A stretch of DNA of 64,000 nt, taken from positions 806,001 through 870,000 of the forward strand of contig CP018628.1 of NCBI GenBank assembly GCA_002271215.1. Reading direction: 5' to 3'. The position numbers were made by a program, and so were the translations under genes. Of this stretch, positions 18,209-27,949 are shown piece after piece (positions within the stretch are counted from its first letter, which is position 1; the number at the start of each line of letters is the position of its first letter). This stretch comes from Lelliottia jeotgali (GTDB lineage: Bacteria > Pseudomonadota > Gammaproteobacteria > Enterobacterales > Enterobacteriaceae). A model generated the notes under the pieces. The model did no database searches. It had not been told where the DNA came from and was given only the letters and a program-made list of their open reading frames with translations.

Positions 18209-18975
18209 CACATCTTTACTGGGTGGCGCTCAAGAGTATCTGGGCCAAAGAGATCAACCGCTTTATGCGCATCTGGGTGCAGACCCTGGTGCCGCCGGTG
18301 ATCACCATGACGCTCTATTTCATCATCTTCGGTAATCTGATTGGTTCCCGCATTGGTGAAATGCACGGTTTTACCTACATGCAGTTTATCGTTCCGGGCC
18401 TGATCATGATGGCAGTGATCACCAACGCTTACGCCAACGTGGCCTCGTCGTTCTTCAGCGCTAAGTTCCAGCGCAATATTGAAGAACTGCTGGTGGCCCC
18501 GGTGCCGACGCACGTGATTATCGCCGGTTATGTCGGCGGTGGCGTGGCGCGCGGGCTAGCGGTCGGGATTTTGGTCACGGCCATTTCGCTGTTCTTCGTC
18601 CCGTTCCAGGTGCATTCATGGATGTTCGTGGCGCTGACCTTGCTGATGACAGCGATCCTGTTCTCGCTGGCTGGCCTGCTGAATGCGGTGTTCGCCACCA
18701 CGTTCGATGACATCAGCCTGATCCCAACCTTCGTCCTGACGCCGCTGACCTATCTCGGTGGGGTGTTTTACTCCCTGACGCTGCTGCCGCCGTTCTGGCA
18801 GGCGCTGTCGCACCTCAACCCGATTGTCTACATGATCAGCGGGTTCCGCTTTGGGTTCCTCGGTATTACCGACGTACCGCTGTTTACCACCGTCATCGTG
18901 CTGGCCGTCTTCATCATTGCTTTCTATATTCTGTGCTGGTATCTGATCCAGCGCGGGCGCGGACTGCGCACCTAA
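18205..18975 (+). CDS. yadH: ABC-2 type transporter permease YadH
   Basis: A 256-residue inner-membrane permease with about six hydrophobic segments and the ABC-2 family signature region near FVLTPLTYLGGVFYSLTLLP. Partner of YadG through an ATGA overlap. It belongs to the DrrB/NodJ-like exporter permeases. Substrate unknown. A terminator hairpin follows the stop. Confidence 0.92.
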   Translation: MTHLYWVALKSIWAKEINRFMRIWVQTLVPPVITMTLYFIIFGNLIGSRIGEMHGFTYMQFIVPGLIMMAVITNAYANVASSFFSAKFQRNIEELLVAPVPTHVIIAGYVGGGVARGLAVGILVTAISLFFVPFQVHSWMFVALTLLMTAILFSLAGLLNAVFATTFDDISLIPTFVLTPLTYLGGVFYSLTLLPPFWQALSHLNPIVYMISGFRFGFLGITDVPLFTTVIVLAVFIIAFYILCWYLIQRGRGLRT

Positions 18976-18982
18976 ATATCCT

Positions 18983-19016
18983 ACCCGGCAGCGCACAACC
19001 TGCCGGGTCATTTTCT
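18983..19016 (+). terminator. yadGH terminator
   Basis: Stem ACCCGGCA/TGCCGGGT (18983-18990 with 19001-19008), then CATTTTCTT. Confidence 0.75.
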
Positions 19017-19082
19017 TGATAGTTATCACCCTAAATCAACCTTCACTCCGCTAAACTACTTTCCCCGTTAAGGAGAGACGCT

Positions 19083-19523
19083 ATGCTGGGTTGGGTAATT
19101 ACCTGTCACGATGACGATGCCCAGGCAATGATCGATCGCCTGGAAAAGAAGTTTGGCCCGCTGCCGCAGTGTTGGGTGGTCAATTACTGGCGTGGACTGA
19201 GCACCAATATGCTGAGCCGCATGATGTGCGATGCTCTGCATCAGACGGACACCGGCGAAGGGGTGATCTTTCTGACCGATAAATCCGGTGCTGCACCTTA
19301 TCGTGCTGCCGCATTGTTAAGCCACAAACATGAAAACTGCGAAGTGATTTCCGGTATTAACTACCCGTTGCTGGAGATGATGTACCCGCTGCGTCAGACG
19401 CTCAGCAGCGCGGAGTTCCGCGACACGCTGGTCGGGCAGGAGATCCCCGGCGTCAGCAGTCTCTGGCATCAGCAGCAGAAAAACCCGCCCTTCGTCCTGC
19501 TCCACGATTTGTATAAGAATTAA
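19083..19523 (+). CDS. yadI: PTS EIIA component, mannose/AgaF-like, YadI
   Basis: A 146-residue single-domain EIIA of the mannose family. The N-terminal ITCHDDDAQ places a candidate phosphorylated His at residue 9, equivalent to His10 of mannose EIIA. No EIIB, EIIC or EIID genes are adjacent, so it is an orphan domain; its sugar or regulatory role is unknown. The ATG follows AAGGAGAG. Between the yadH terminator and the yadE promoter. Confidence 0.9.
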   Translation: MLGWVITCHDDDAQAMIDRLEKKFGPLPQCWVVNYWRGLSTNMLSRMMCDALHQTDTGEGVIFLTDKSGAAPYRAAALLSHKHENCEVISGINYPLLEMMYPLRQTLSSAEFRDTLVGQEIPGVSSLWHQQQKNPPFVLLHDLYKN

Positions 19524-19526
19524 ACA

Positions 19527-19554
19527 TTGGTATTGATGTCGCTTTTGCTACAAT
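19527..19554 (+). promoter_or_regulatory. Probable yadE promoter
   Basis: TTGGTA (19527-19532), 16-bp spacer, TACAAT (19549-19554), starting just after the yadI stop codon. Confidence 0.5.
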
Positions 19555-19586
19555 GGCGACTGATTTTTTGTGTCGATAATAATCCC

Positions 19587-20834
19587 ATGTTTATGCGCGT
19601 TTTTTTCCTTCTGATGCTGCTGGTTTCCGGCGGTGCGTCGGCCAGTTTATTAAGCCAGCAAGGCTTACCCGCTCAATATATGCAAACCACCGAAGATGCG
19701 GCGATCTGGGCGCAGGTGGGCAACGAGGTCGTGAACGTTGGCAATGTCCGCGCGGGGCAAATTCTCGCGGTGGTCCCGACAGCAGCGGACTATTACGAAT
19801 TTCGCTTCGGCTTTGGCACCGGTTTTATCGACAAAGGGCACCTCGAAAAGGTGCAGGGGAAACAGCGCGTTCAGGACAGCCTGGGCGATCTCAACAAGCC
19901 GCTCAGCAATCAGAATCTCATCACCTGGAAAGACACTCCGGTTTACAACGCCCCCAACAGCGGCAGCGCTCCGTTTGGTACGCTCAGTTCAAACCTGCGC
20001 TATCCCATTCTCAGTAAGCTGAAAGACAGGCTTAACCAGACGTGGTTCCAGATTCGCATGGGCAACCGGCTTGCGTGGGTAAGCAGCCTGGATGCCCAGG
20101 AAGACAACGGCATTCCGGTGATTACCTATCATCATATCCTGCGCGACGAAGAGAATACCCGTTTCCGCCATACCTCCACGACCACCAGCGTGCGCGCGTT
20201 CAATAACCAGATGACCTGGCTGCGCGATCAGGGCTATACCACCCTGACGATGTATCAGCTGGAAGGCTATGTGCGCAATAAGATGAACCTGCCCGCGCGG
20301 GCGGTGGTGATCACCTTTGATGACGGTCTGAAGTCGGTCAACCGTTACGCCTGGCCGATTCTGAAGCAGTACGGTTTTAAAGCGACGGCGTTTATTATCT
20401 CGTCGCGAATCAAAGGCCACCCGCAGAAGTGGGATCCTAAATCACTGCAGTTTATGAGCGTGTCGGAGCTGAAAGAGATCCAGGATGTGTTTGATATCCA
20501 GTCGCATACCCACTTCCTGCATCGCGTCGACGCCAACAAACATCCGATTTTGCTGAGCCGCAGCGCGCATGTGATCTTGTTTGATTTTGAACGCTCGCGC
20601 CGCGCGCTGGCGCAGTTCAATCCGCGCGTGCTCTATCTCTCGTATCCGTTCGGTGGGTACGATGACAAAGCGGTGAAAGCGGCGAACGAGGCCGGTTTTC
20701 ATCTGGCGGTGACGACGGTGAAAGGGAAGGTGAAGCCGGGGGATAATCCGTTCTTACTCAAACGCCTGTACATCTTAAGAACGGATTCGCTGGAGACGAT
20801 GTCGCGGCTGGTAAGCAACCAGCCGCAGGGGTAA
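19587..20834 (+). CDS. yadE: Polysaccharide deacetylase family protein YadE
   Basis: An exported protein with a NodB-type polysaccharide deacetylase domain. A signal peptide ([19 protein letters not shown]) precedes an N-terminal SH3-like region (about residues 30-150). The catalytic part has [15 protein letters not shown], the metal motif [21 protein letters not shown] (metal His), and [11 protein letters not shown]. Substrate unknown, perhaps a periplasmic glycan. Two ATGs at 19587 and 19593 are both possible; neither has a strong ribosome-binding site. In-frame codons upstream lie within the promoter. Length 415 residues against about 409 in E. coli. Its stop is 1 base from the convergent panD stop, with no terminator between them. 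Confidence 0.9.
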   Translation: MFMRVFFLLMLLVSGGASASLLSQQGLPAQYMQTTEDAAIWAQVGNEVVNVGNVRAGQILAVVPTAADYYEFRFGFGTGFIDKGHLEKVQGKQRVQDSLGDLNKPLSNQNLITWKDTPVYNAPNSGSAPFGTLSSNLRYPILSKLKDRLNQTWFQIRMGNRLAWVSSLDAQEDNGIPVITYHHILRDEENTRFRHTSTTTSVRAFNNQMTWLRDQGYTTLTMYQLEGYVRNKMNLPARAVVITFDDGLKSVNRYAWPILKQYGFKATAFIISSRIKGHPQKWDPKSLQFMSVSELKEIQDVFDIQSHTHFLHRVDANKHPILLSRSAHVILFDFERSRRALAQFNPRVLYLSYPFGGYDDKAVKAANEAGFHLAVTTVKGKVKPGDNPFLLKRLYILRTDSLETMSRLVSNQPQG

Positions 20835-20835
20835 A

Positions 20836-21216
20836 TCAGGCAACCTGAACCGGGACCGCTTTCGCGGTGCGTTTCATCTCGTTGTCGCCGTCAAAATAGG
20901 CCACTTTCGGCTGCCAGCTGCGCGCCTGCTCGTCCGGCATGGTGACGTAGGTGGCGATAATCAGGATATCACCCACGTCCGCACAGTGTGCCGCCGCGCC
21001 GTTCACGGAGATGATTTTCGAGCCGCGTTCACCGGCAATCGCATAGGTCGAGAAGCGTTTGCCGTTGGTGACGTTGTAAATATCAATGGCTTCGTATTCA
21101 AGAATACCCGCCGCCTCAAGGAAATCCTGGTCAATCGCGCAGGAACCTTCGTAATGCAGGTCTGCCTGCGTCACTTTGACGCGGTGAAGCTTACCTTGCA
21201 GCATTGTGCGAATCAT
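20836..21216 (-). CDS. panD: Aspartate 1-decarboxylase proenzyme
   Basis: Makes beta-alanine from aspartate for pantothenate synthesis. The 126-residue proenzyme cleaves itself at Gly24-Ser25 (EGSCAIDQ) to give a pyruvoyl-dependent enzyme. The start [15 protein letters not shown] is the family N-terminus, so the in-frame upstream extension through the REP-like element is not used. Distal gene of the leftward panB-panC-panD cluster, 111 bases from panC. Tail-to-tail with yadE. Confidence 0.96.
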   Translation of the reverse strand: MIRTMLQGKLHRVKVTQADLHYEGSCAIDQDFLEAAGILEYEAIDIYNVTNGKRFSTYAIAGERGSKIISVNGAAAHCADVGDILIIATYVTMPDEQARSWQPKVAYFDGDNEMKRTAKAVPVQVA

Positions 21217-21242
21217 AACGTTACCTTTACTCTTCATGCAGT

Positions 21243-21275
21243 CCCTCTCCGGCTGGAGAGGGCAGGGTGAGGGGA
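21243..21275. repeat. REP-like palindrome between panC and panD
   Basis: CCCTCTCC-GGCT-GGAGAGGG followed by CAGGGTGAGGGG, a CCTCACCC-family unit lying inside a probable operon. E. coli has yadD here as I recall. Confidence 0.75.
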
Positions 21276-21327
21276 AACATTCCCCAGGCAAATATCAGCG
21301 CAGTATTGCCCGATTTTTAGTCGCTGT

Positions 21328-22182
21328 CTACTGCGTCAGTTCAACCACTTTATTGTCGATCAGACGTGCCTGGCCCAGCCACGCGGCTACCAAAATCACG
21401 GCGCGTTTGCTGGTCTCTGAAAGCTCCAGCAGAGTGTCGGCATCGCGGATTTGCACGTCGTCAGCACGCAGCCCTTTTTCGTTCAATTCTTGTTCCGCAA
21501 TGGCGATAATCTCTTCCGCCGTCAGCTCGTTTGCGCTGAGTTTTTCCGCCATTGCATTCATGACTTTGCTGAGTCCCGGCGCGATTTTTCGCTGGTCAGC
21601 GGTCAGATAACCGTTGCGGGAGCTGAGAGCCAGACCGTCTTTCGCGCGCACAATCGGCACGCCGACGATCTCGATGTCGTAGCCCATGTCCGCGACCATT
21701 TTGCGGATCAGCGCCAACTGCTGGAAATCTTTCTCGCCGAAGCAGGCGATATCCGGCTGTACCAGATTAAAGAGTTTGCTGACGATCGTCGAAACGCCAC
21801 GGAAATGCCCCGGACGGCTGGCCCCTTCGAGCATCGTTGAAATGCCAGGCACGTCAACGAAAGTCGCCCCTTCGGTACCTTGCGGATAGATATCGCCAGG
21901 CGCAGGCGAGAAGACGAAGTCGACGTGGTGTTTTTTGAGCTTCTCGCAATCTTCCTGCAGCGTACGCGGGTAACGCGCCAGATCGTCGGCACGGTCAAAC
22001 TGCATCGGGTTCACGAAGATAGAGACCACCACCACATCGGCGCGGGCTTTGGCCTCTTCGACCAGTTTCATGTGGCCGTCATGCAGATTCCCCATAGTCG
22101 GGACCAGAGCGATACGTTTACCTTCCTGACGCAGGCGGCGAATGTGCTGGCGCAGCAGCGGCAGGGTTTCAATGATTAGCAC
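21328..22182 (-). CDS. panC: Pantothenate synthetase
   Basis: ATP-dependent condensation of pantoate with beta-alanine. The 284-residue protein has the nucleotidyl-transferase HIGH-like motif in [18 protein letters not shown], the pantoate/ATP segment [13 protein letters not shown], and [15 protein letters not shown]. Second gene of the cluster, 11 bases after panB, with AAGGAG before its ATG. Uses the products of panB (via PanE) and panD. Confidence 0.96.
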   Translation of the reverse strand: MLIIETLPLLRQHIRRLRQEGKRIALVPTMGNLHDGHMKLVEEAKARADVVVVSIFVNPMQFDRADDLARYPRTLQEDCEKLKKHHVDFVFSPAPGDIYPQGTEGATFVDVPGISTMLEGASRPGHFRGVSTIVSKLFNLVQPDIACFGEKDFQQLALIRKMVADMGYDIEIVGVPIVRAKDGLALSSRNGYLTADQRKIAPGLSKVMNAMAEKLSANELTAEEIIAIAEQELNEKGLRADDVQIRDADTLLELSETSKRAVILVAAWLGQARLIDNKVVELTQ

Positions 22183-22193
22183 AACGAGACTCC

Positions 22194-22985
22194 TTAATGG
22201 AAACTGTGTTCTTCACCCGGGTAAACACCGGATTCGACGTCGGCAATATACTGCCTGACCGCAGCGCGCATGTCGCCCGCGGTGCTCAGAAAATTCTTCG
22301 CAAATTTAGGAATGTGGCCGCCGGTGATGCCGAAGGCGTCGTGCATCACCAGGATCTGCCCGTCAGTCACGTTGCCTGCGCCAATGCCGATTACCGGAAT
22401 GGAGAGCGCTTCGGTGACGCGTTTAGCCAGTTCAACAGGCACGCACTCCAGCACCAGCAGCTGCGCACCGGCAGTTTCCAGCGCCAGGGCATCGTCCAAC
22501 AGAATTTGCCCGGCGTCGCCGCGACCCTGAACTTTATACCCGCCGAAGATATTCACCGACTGCGGCGTTAATCCGAGATGACCGCACACCGGTACCGCGC
22601 GCTCGGTCAGCTTTTTAACGGTCTCAACCAGCCAGGCACCGCCTTCGATTTTCACCATATTGGCACCCGCGCGCATTACCGCGGCGGCGTTTTCAAAGGC
22701 TTGTTCAGGTGTGGCATAAGCCATGAAAGGAAGGTCAGAAAGTAACAGGCAATTTGGTGCACCGCGGCGTACGGCGCGGGTGTGATAAGCAATCTCTTCT
22801 ACCGTCACTGGCAGGGTGGAATCATGTCCTTGTACCGTCATCCCTAACGAGTCGCCGACCAGCATGACGTTAATGCCTTCATCAGCAAACAGTTTGGCAA
22901 AGCTGTAGTCATAAGCAGTAATCGTGGCGAAGCGTCTTTTTTCCTGTTTGCATTTCTGCAATAAGGCGATGGTGGTTGGTTTCAT
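22194..22985 (-). CDS. panB: 3-methyl-2-oxobutanoate hydroxymethyltransferase
   Basis: Transfers a hydroxymethyl group from methylene-THF to 2-ketoisovalerate, giving ketopantoate. The 263-residue TIM-barrel protein has the metal-site motifs [10 protein letters not shown] and LPFMAY, plus NMVKIEGG and VIGIGAG. The start is the ATG giving [10 protein letters not shown]; upstream in-frame residues fall in the promoter. First gene of the pan cluster. Confidence 0.96.
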   Translation of the reverse strand: MKPTTIALLQKCKQEKRRFATITAYDYSFAKLFADEGINVMLVGDSLGMTVQGHDSTLPVTVEEIAYHTRAVRRGAPNCLLLSDLPFMAYATPEQAFENAAAVMRAGANMVKIEGGAWLVETVKKLTERAVPVCGHLGLTPQSVNIFGGYKVQGRGDAGQILLDDALALETAGAQLLVLECVPVELAKRVTEALSIPVIGIGAGNVTDGQILVMHDAFGITGGHIPKFAKNFLSTAGDMRAAVRQYIADVESGVYPGEEHSFH

Positions 22986-23020
22986 AATGTGTCCTGATAG
23001 CCCAAAACGAATCTTTGCGC

Positions 23021-23048
23021 ATTCTATCAGTAACATTCAGGGGAACAA
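23021..23048 (-). promoter_or_regulatory. panB promoter
   Basis: On the minus strand TTGTTC (23048-23043), 16-bp spacer, TAGAAT (23026-23021), about 36 bases before the panB start. The gap to folK is only 122 bases; the fimbrial genes of E. coli K-12 are missing. Confidence 0.5.
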
Positions 23049-23107
23049 TGATTTTAGGCAACCGATTAACAGCAAATGTTTTGTGGGTAATCAGCAAAAA
23101 AAACGGT

Positions 23108-23587
23108 TTACCAGAGGGCGGGTTTGTCGGCGTTGAGTTGCTGCAAAATCGCCTGGAGCGATTCGCCGGTCGGGAAGGTGAGTTGCGGGGCGACTTCGAA
23201 CAGCGGCCAGAGCATAAAACCGCGATTTTTCATGTCGTAATGCGGCACCGTCAGGCGTTCTGTATGAATCACTTCATCGCCAAACAGCATGATATCGAGA
23301 TCCAACGTACGCGGTCCCCAGCGTTCTGCTTTGCGCTGACGGCCCTGCGTGAGCTCAATACGCTGGGTATTATCCAGCAGCGTTTCGGCATCGAGGGAGG
23401 TTTCAAGCACCACGGCGGCATTCAGGTAATCAGGCTGATCCTGCGGCCCAAGCGGCGGAGTGCGGTAAAACGCAGAAACCGCCACCAGGCGGCTCTGTGG
23501 GATTTCGCTTAACGCCTGAACGGCAGCGTTAACCTGCTCCAGAGGAGAGGCCAGATTGCTGCCGATGGCGATATAAGCAAGCGTCAT
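23108..23587 (-). CDS. folK: 6-hydroxymethyl-7,8-dihydropterin pyrophosphokinase
   Basis: Folate synthesis: transfers pyrophosphate from ATP to hydroxymethyldihydropterin. The 159-residue protein ends with the family features; the core has [10 protein letters not shown] at the N-terminus and the metal-binding signature [16 protein letters not shown]. Its ATG overlaps the pcnB stop by 4 bases (ATGA), so translation is coupled to pcnB. Confidence 0.97.
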   Translation of the reverse strand: MTLAYIAIGSNLASPLEQVNAAVQALSEIPQSRLVAVSAFYRTPPLGPQDQPDYLNAAVVLETSLDAETLLDNTQRIELTQGRQRKAERWGPRTLDLDIMLFGDEVIHTERLTVPHYDMKNRGFMLWPLFEVAPQLTFPTGESLQAILQQLNADKPALW

Positions 23588-24984
23588 GCACTGCCTTCGC
23601 GGCGCGGTGCGCGTTTACGCGGGCGGCGATGACGGCGACGCGGCTCAGGCTCTTCGTCGAGATTGGTCAGCATCCCTTTTTGTTCCGGCGGTGCGGAAAC
23701 CTGGAACTCACCCCACCACTGAACCAGACTTTGCAGCTCTTTGTTGTTCTCGATCTCAGCGCGCAGCGCCAGCAGATCGTAAGCCGCACGGAATTTTGGA
23801 TGCTCCATCAGCTTCCACGCGCGCTTGCCCTGACGGCGAGACATGCGTAACTGCAGCTGCCAGATATCGCGAACCAGCGTGGTGATGCGCTTTGGAATCG
23901 CCAGCGTACGGCAGGCTTCATCCAGCACGTCGTTAGCGGCGAGCGCAAACGCATCGTAATAGGCCAGACCGCTTTCCTGAGCAATTTTCTGCGCAGTTTC
24001 CAGCAGCGGATACCAGAACATCGCCGCAAACAGGAACGCCGGATTCACGCGCATATCGTTATGAATGCGGGTGTCGGTGTTCTTCAGCACCTGCGCGATA
24101 ATGCGTTCCATCGGGCTGTCACCGTTTTCGGTGAAGTAGCGCACAATGGTCGGGAACAGCGGCTGGAACAGGCTGTTTTCACGCAGCAGTTTATAGGTTT
24201 CGTACCCATAACCCGCCTGCAGCATTTTTAGCGCTTCTTCGAACAGGCGCGCCGGTGGCACGTCGTTGATAAGCGTCGCCAGACGTGGGATCGGCTCGGC
24301 GGTTTCCGCACTGATTTGCATATTCAGCTTGGCGGCAAAGCGCACGGCGCGAAGCATACGCACCGGATCTTCGCGATAGCGCGTTTCTGGATTGCCGATC
24401 AGGCGAATCACGCCGTCTTTCAGATCCTGCACGCCGCCGACGAAATCACGCACCGTGAAATCGGCCACGCTGTAATAAAGGCTGTTGATGGTGAAATCGC
24501 GACGCTGGGCATCTTCTTCGATAGAACCAAAGATGTTGTCACGCAGCAGCATGCCGTTCTGGCCGCGCTGAGACGTGGTGCGATCCGGTGTTCCGCCCGC
24601 TTCGTGGTGACCACGGAAGGTGGCCACTTCGATAATTTCCGGGCCAAACATCACGTGAGCAAGACGGAAACGACGGCCTACCAGACGGCAGTTGCGGAAT
24701 AATTTACGCACCTGCTCCGGCGTGGCGCTGGTCGTCACGTCAAAATCTTTTGGTTTTTTGCCAAGCAGTAAATCGCGGACCCCGCCGCCCACGAGATAGG
24801 CCTCGTATCCTGCTTTATTCAGACGATAGAGCACCTTGAGGGCATTTTCACTGATATCTTTGCGGGAAATAGTGTGCTGCTCACGCGGAATAACCGACAT
24901 ATGTGATTGAGCGATAGCGTCATTTGCTACGCTCTCATCGCGGCTTAGCACCTTACGGCAAAAATTAGCGACTCGAGTAAAAAT
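23584..24984 (-). CDS. pcnB: Poly(A) polymerase I, AUU start codon
   Basis: Adds 3' poly(A) tails that promote RNA decay. Class II nucleotidyltransferase: [20 protein letters not shown] holds the catalytic Asp pair, followed by [11 protein letters not shown] and [13 protein letters not shown]; the C-terminus is Arg-rich ([16 protein letters not shown]). No ATG fits: extending upstream of the first GTG gives codons ATT-TTT-ACT-CGA-GTC-GCT-AAT-TTT-TGC-CGT-AAG, matching the E. coli N-terminus (M)[13 protein letters not shown] at 24984 has AGGTG 6 bases upstream. The rare AUU start is known for E. coli pcnB. Length 466 residues. Confidence 0.93.
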   Translation of the reverse strand: MFTRVANFCRKVLSRDESVANDAIAQSHMSVIPREQHTISRKDISENALKVLYRLNKAGYEAYLVGGGVRDLLLGKKPKDFDVTTSATPEQVRKLFRNCRLVGRRFRLAHVMFGPEIIEVATFRGHHEAGGTPDRTTSQRGQNGMLLRDNIFGSIEEDAQRRDFTINSLYYSVADFTVRDFVGGVQDLKDGVIRLIGNPETRYREDPVRMLRAVRFAAKLNMQISAETAEPIPRLATLINDVPPARLFEEALKMLQAGYGYETYKLLRENSLFQPLFPTIVRYFTENGDSPMERIIAQVLKNTDTRIHNDMRVNPAFLFAAMFWYPLLETAQKIAQESGLAYYDAFALAANDVLDEACRTLAIPKRITTLVRDIWQLQLRMSRRQGKRAWKLMEHPKFRAAYDLLALRAEIENNKELQSLVQWWGEFQVSAPPEQKGMLTNLDEEPEPRRRHRRPRKRAPRREGSA

Positions 24985-25035
24985 AGTACACCTCGGTAGT
25001 GTGTTTTCATTGATCCGAAAAAAAATAGCGGCTAA

Positions 25036-25926
25036 TCATAGCTCAGCGAGACGCATTTGAGAATGCTGGATTTTAGGCACCGCAGACAGCGACCAGCTAT
25101 CGACAGCTTTTTTCAGCAATTCTTCAACGGATAGATCCTGCCATTCCTGGGTTACATTCTGGTTTAGAAATCGTAAAGCGTCGATCAAAACAGGGCGCGG
25201 ATCGCCATCGGGTAACGCTGGCGCGTGATTCTGCTTTGAAAGTTTATTGCCCTGTTCATTCACGGCCAGCGGCAGATGAATATAATCCGGCGTCTGCCAG
25301 CCAAACTGCTGATACAAAGAAATTTGCCGCACTGTGGGTTCAATCAAATCTGCACCGCGCACAATTTCGGTCACGCCCTGAAAATGATCGTCGACGACCA
25401 CAGCAAGATTATAAGCAAATAAGCCATCGCGACGATGAATAATAAAATCTTCCCGCGCCAGACGCTCATCGGCGTTAATTTCACCGAGCAGTACATCTTG
25501 AAATCGGGTCACGGGATGATGTTGCAACAAACGGACTGCTGCATTTTCTGGCCCATTGTTCAGAGTACGGCAATAACCGTCGTACACACCGCCAGCGCTC
25601 TGAATTCGCGCGCGGGTGCAGGTGCAATAATAAGAAAGCCCTTGTTCATAGAGCCACTTCAGGCGTTCGCGGTAGGCGTCGTGACGTTGCGATTGCCACA
25701 GTACGTCGCCGTCCCAGTTCAGGCCGTAATGTTCCAGCTGACGCAGGATGGTTTCTGCTGCACCGGGAACTTCACGAGGGGGATCAATATCTTCAATACG
25801 CACGCGCCAGATACCGTGCTGAGAACGTGCTTGCAGGTAGCTGCCGAGAGCGGCAATGAGCGAACCAAAATGCAGCTCACCGGAGGGAGATGGCGCAAAG
25901 CGCCCGATATAGTCAGATTGAGGCAT
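25036..25926 (-). CDS. gluQ: Glutamyl-Q tRNA(Asp) synthetase
   Basis: Attaches glutamate to queuosine at the wobble position of tRNA-Asp; a truncated paralogue of glutamyl-tRNA synthetase without the anticodon-binding domain. Motifs: [17 protein letters not shown] (HIGH-like), the zinc-site cysteines YCTCTRAR and YDGYCR, and KLSKQN (KMSKS-like). Possible starts are ATG 25926 (296 residues) and in-frame GTG 25932 and TTG 25941; none has a strong ribosome-binding site, and ATG is preferred. Lies after dksA with a terminator-like hairpin between them, which probably limits read-through expression. Confidence 0.92.
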   Translation of the reverse strand: MPQSDYIGRFAPSPSGELHFGSLIAALGSYLQARSQHGIWRVRIEDIDPPREVPGAAETILRQLEHYGLNWDGDVLWQSQRHDAYRERLKWLYEQGLSYYCTCTRARIQSAGGVYDGYCRTLNNGPENAAVRLLQHHPVTRFQDVLLGEINADERLAREDFIIHRRDGLFAYNLAVVVDDHFQGVTEIVRGADLIEPTVRQISLYQQFGWQTPDYIHLPLAVNEQGNKLSKQNHAPALPDGDPRPVLIDALRFLNQNVTQEWQDLSVEELLKKAVDSWSLSAVPKIQHSQMRLAEL

Positions 25927-25949
25927 ATTCACGACAGACAAAAAGCCAC

Positions 25950-25972
25950 AAGGCGGGATTAACTCCCGCCTT
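25950..25972 (-). terminator. Intergenic terminator dksA/gluQ
   Basis: Stem AAGGCGGGA/TCCCGCCTT, loop of 5, followed on the minus strand by GTGGCTTTTTG. A displaced T tract suggests partial termination. A terminator here is described for Shigella, where it tunes gluQ expression. Confidence 0.75.
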
Positions 25973-25997
25973 TATGATCGTTACGACAGGGTCGGGA

Positions 25998-26453
25998 TTA
26001 ACCCGCCATCTGTTTTTCGCGGATTTCAGCCAGCGTTTTGCAGTCGATGCACAGATCGGCAGTTGGACGCGCTTCCAGGCGACGAATGCCAATTTCTACA
26101 CCGCATGATTCGCAGTAGCCAAAATCTTCGTCCTCGACCTTCTTCAGCGTTTTCTCAATCTTTTTGATGAGTTTGCGCTCGCGGTCACGGTTACGCAGTT
26201 CGAGGCTGAACTCTTCTTCCTGAGCGGCACGGTCTACCGGATCCGGGAAGTTGGCTGCTTCGTCTTGCATATGTGTAACGGTGCGATCGACTTCATCCCG
26301 AAGCTGATTACGCCATGCTTCAAGAATACGCCTGAAGTGAGACAGCTGGGCTTCGTTCATATACTCTTCGCCCGGCTTCTCCTGGTATGGCTCCACCCCA
26401 GCGATGGCGAGAATACTCAGGGACGATGTTTTACGGTTTTGCCCTTCTTGCAT
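25998..26453 (-). CDS. dksA: RNA polymerase-binding transcription factor DksA
   Basis: Binds the RNA polymerase secondary channel and works with ppGpp in the stringent response. The 151-residue protein has an N-terminal part, a coiled coil whose tip carries DPVDRA (two Asp), and a zinc finger with Cys pairs CESC and CIDC separated by 17 residues. The start [13 protein letters not shown] is preferred to an in-frame site 6 codons upstream because it has AGGAG-type sequence and the family N-terminus. Nearly identical to E. coli DksA. Confidence 0.98.
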   Translation of the reverse strand: MQEGQNRKTSSLSILAIAGVEPYQEKPGEEYMNEAQLSHFRRILEAWRNQLRDEVDRTVTHMQDEAANFPDPVDRAAQEEEFSLELRNRDRERKLIKKIEKTLKKVEDEDFGYCESCGVEIGIRRLEARPTADLCIDCKTLAEIREKQMAG

Positions 26454-26627
26454 GTTGCTTCTCCTTAACACGCACTATCGATCCCCGTGTGGGGGAAAAA
26501 TCAGGTCGCTATAAATAGCAGATGCTTTTCCGTAAGGCAATTATCTAAACGTAACACTTGACAAGCCTGTGAGGAAAAGCGTATTTGCGCACGCGGCCAG
26601 AACACCAAATAGTCATCTTCTAACCCC

Positions 26628-27332
26628 TTATAACACAACGGGGAGCGTCGACTTCAGAGTCATATTATCGGCAGAAAGTTCCGCTTTATAAGCGAAAACT
26701 TCTACCCCCTGCTTTTGTGCCTCATTCAACAATTGTGCGTACTTCGGGTCAATGTGGCGGGCCGGAGAGAATCGTTCAATTGCTGAATGCAAGACGGCAA
26801 ACAACAATACGGCGCGCTTGCCCGCCGCCGCAACACTCATCAACTCTCGCAGATGCTTTTGGCCGCGTAGCGTCACCGCATCCGGAAAGTAACCGTTATC
26901 CCTGTCTGCTAACGTCACTGATTTGACTTCAATATAGCACTCCGGGCGGTCATTCGCCTGGAGCATAAAGTCAATTCTGCTGCCTTCCTCGCCATATTTC
27001 ACTTCGCCTTTAATCTGGCTGTATCCCGTAAGCTCAGGAATCAGCCCGGCGTCGATGGCCTCTTTTACCAGAGGATTCGCACGCTGGGTATTCACGCATA
27101 TAAATGCACCGTCCTGAGTCTCGGTAATTTCCCAGGTGTGCGCATATTTGCGTTTAGGATTATCGGACGTAGAGTACCAGACCGTATCACCCGGCGTAGC
27201 GCAGCCGGTCATCGCCCCGGTATTTGGGCAGTGCAGCGTCAGGTGCTCACCGGTTGGGGTGATGACATCGGCCAGAAAACGCTTATAGCGCTGGATCAGG
27301 GTGGCTTGCTGTAAAGCAGGGGTAAACTTCAT
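26628..27332 (-). CDS. sfsA: SfsA family DNA-binding / sugar fermentation stimulation protein
   Basis: A 234-residue protein of the SfsA family, named for a stimulatory effect on maltose metabolism in E. coli; biochemical role unclear. It has an N-terminal OB-like region ([27 protein letters not shown]) and a nuclease-like core with the pattern SRIDFMLQ ... [10 protein letters not shown], which resembles a PD-(D/E)xK active site. Downstream of thpR by 13 bases, so probably co-transcribed with it, and upstream of dksA, which has its own 174-base upstream region. Confidence 0.93.
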   Translation of the reverse strand: MKFTPALQQATLIQRYKRFLADVITPTGEHLTLHCPNTGAMTGCATPGDTVWYSTSDNPKRKYAHTWEITETQDGAFICVNTQRANPLVKEAIDAGLIPELTGYSQIKGEVKYGEEGSRIDFMLQANDRPECYIEVKSVTLADRDNGYFPDAVTLRGQKHLRELMSVAAAGKRAVLLFAVLHSAIERFSPARHIDPKYAQLLNEAQKQGVEVFAYKAELSADNMTLKSTLPVVL

Positions 27333-27345
27333 CGTGAATCCTTGA

Positions 27346-27876
27346 TTAGTCGCTCAACGGCCAGCGCGTGAGTGGCGTATAGCGGGTGCGTCCCTGGTGG
27401 AATACCGATTCGTAAAGCACAAACTCCGTCACCGGAAAACTCCAGCTAAAGCCGGGCGCGGGAATAGCGACGGCATGGTTGGTGTTGCGCAGCAGGGTGA
27501 GATGCGGGTGAAACGGCTGAGGACTTTGATAGCAGCCGCTGCGTGCGGCCTGAGCGCGCAGCAGATTCGCCAGCTGCAACAAACCGCGCGGCGGCTGACG
27601 CGTGCCGAGCCATACCACGCGCGAGCGCAGCCACTGTCCGGCATCGTCCAGATTGAGGGTAAAGCCCGGCTGGCGGATGCGCCCGGCCATCGCCGACAGC
27701 GCCTGCTGCTTCTCCGCGCTCACCTCACCGAGAAACGCCAGCGTCAGATGTAAATTGGCGGCCGCCACCGGGCGGCCCGCTTCTGCCGGGAAATTCGCGG
27801 CGCGCCAGCGGACAATCTGTCGCTGAATTTTTGCAGGTGGCTCGATGGCGAAAAACAGGCGTTTCGGCTCAGACAT
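27346..27876 (-). CDS. thpR: RNA 2',3'-cyclic phosphodiesterase (2H family)
   Basis: Formerly ligT; opens 2',3'-cyclic phosphates and can ligate tRNA halves in vitro. The 176-residue protein has the two HxT motifs of 2H phosphoesterases, [12 protein letters not shown] and [13 protein letters not shown] with AGCCCCCCTT sequence upstream and no strong GGAG. First gene of the thpR-sfsA pair, divergent from hrpB. Confidence 0.92.
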   Translation of the reverse strand: MSEPKRLFFAIEPPAKIQRQIVRWRAANFPAEAGRPVAAANLHLTLAFLGEVSAEKQQALSAMAGRIRQPGFTLNLDDAGQWLRSRVVWLGTRQPPRGLLQLANLLRAQAARSGCYQSPQPFHPHLTLLRNTNHAVAIPAPGFSWSFPVTEFVLYESVFHQGRTRYTPLTRWPLSD

Positions 27877-27949
27877 AAGGGGGGCTCGGTAATGATATGC
27901 GGCGATGCTACAATGTCCGCCGCCTAATGTTAACCCTCTGGAGCTGTTC

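Noticed and set aside
24949..24951. GTG as the pcnB start.
   Set aside because: It would delete 11 residues conserved with E. coli PcnB, and the better ribosome-binding site serves the ATT at 24984.
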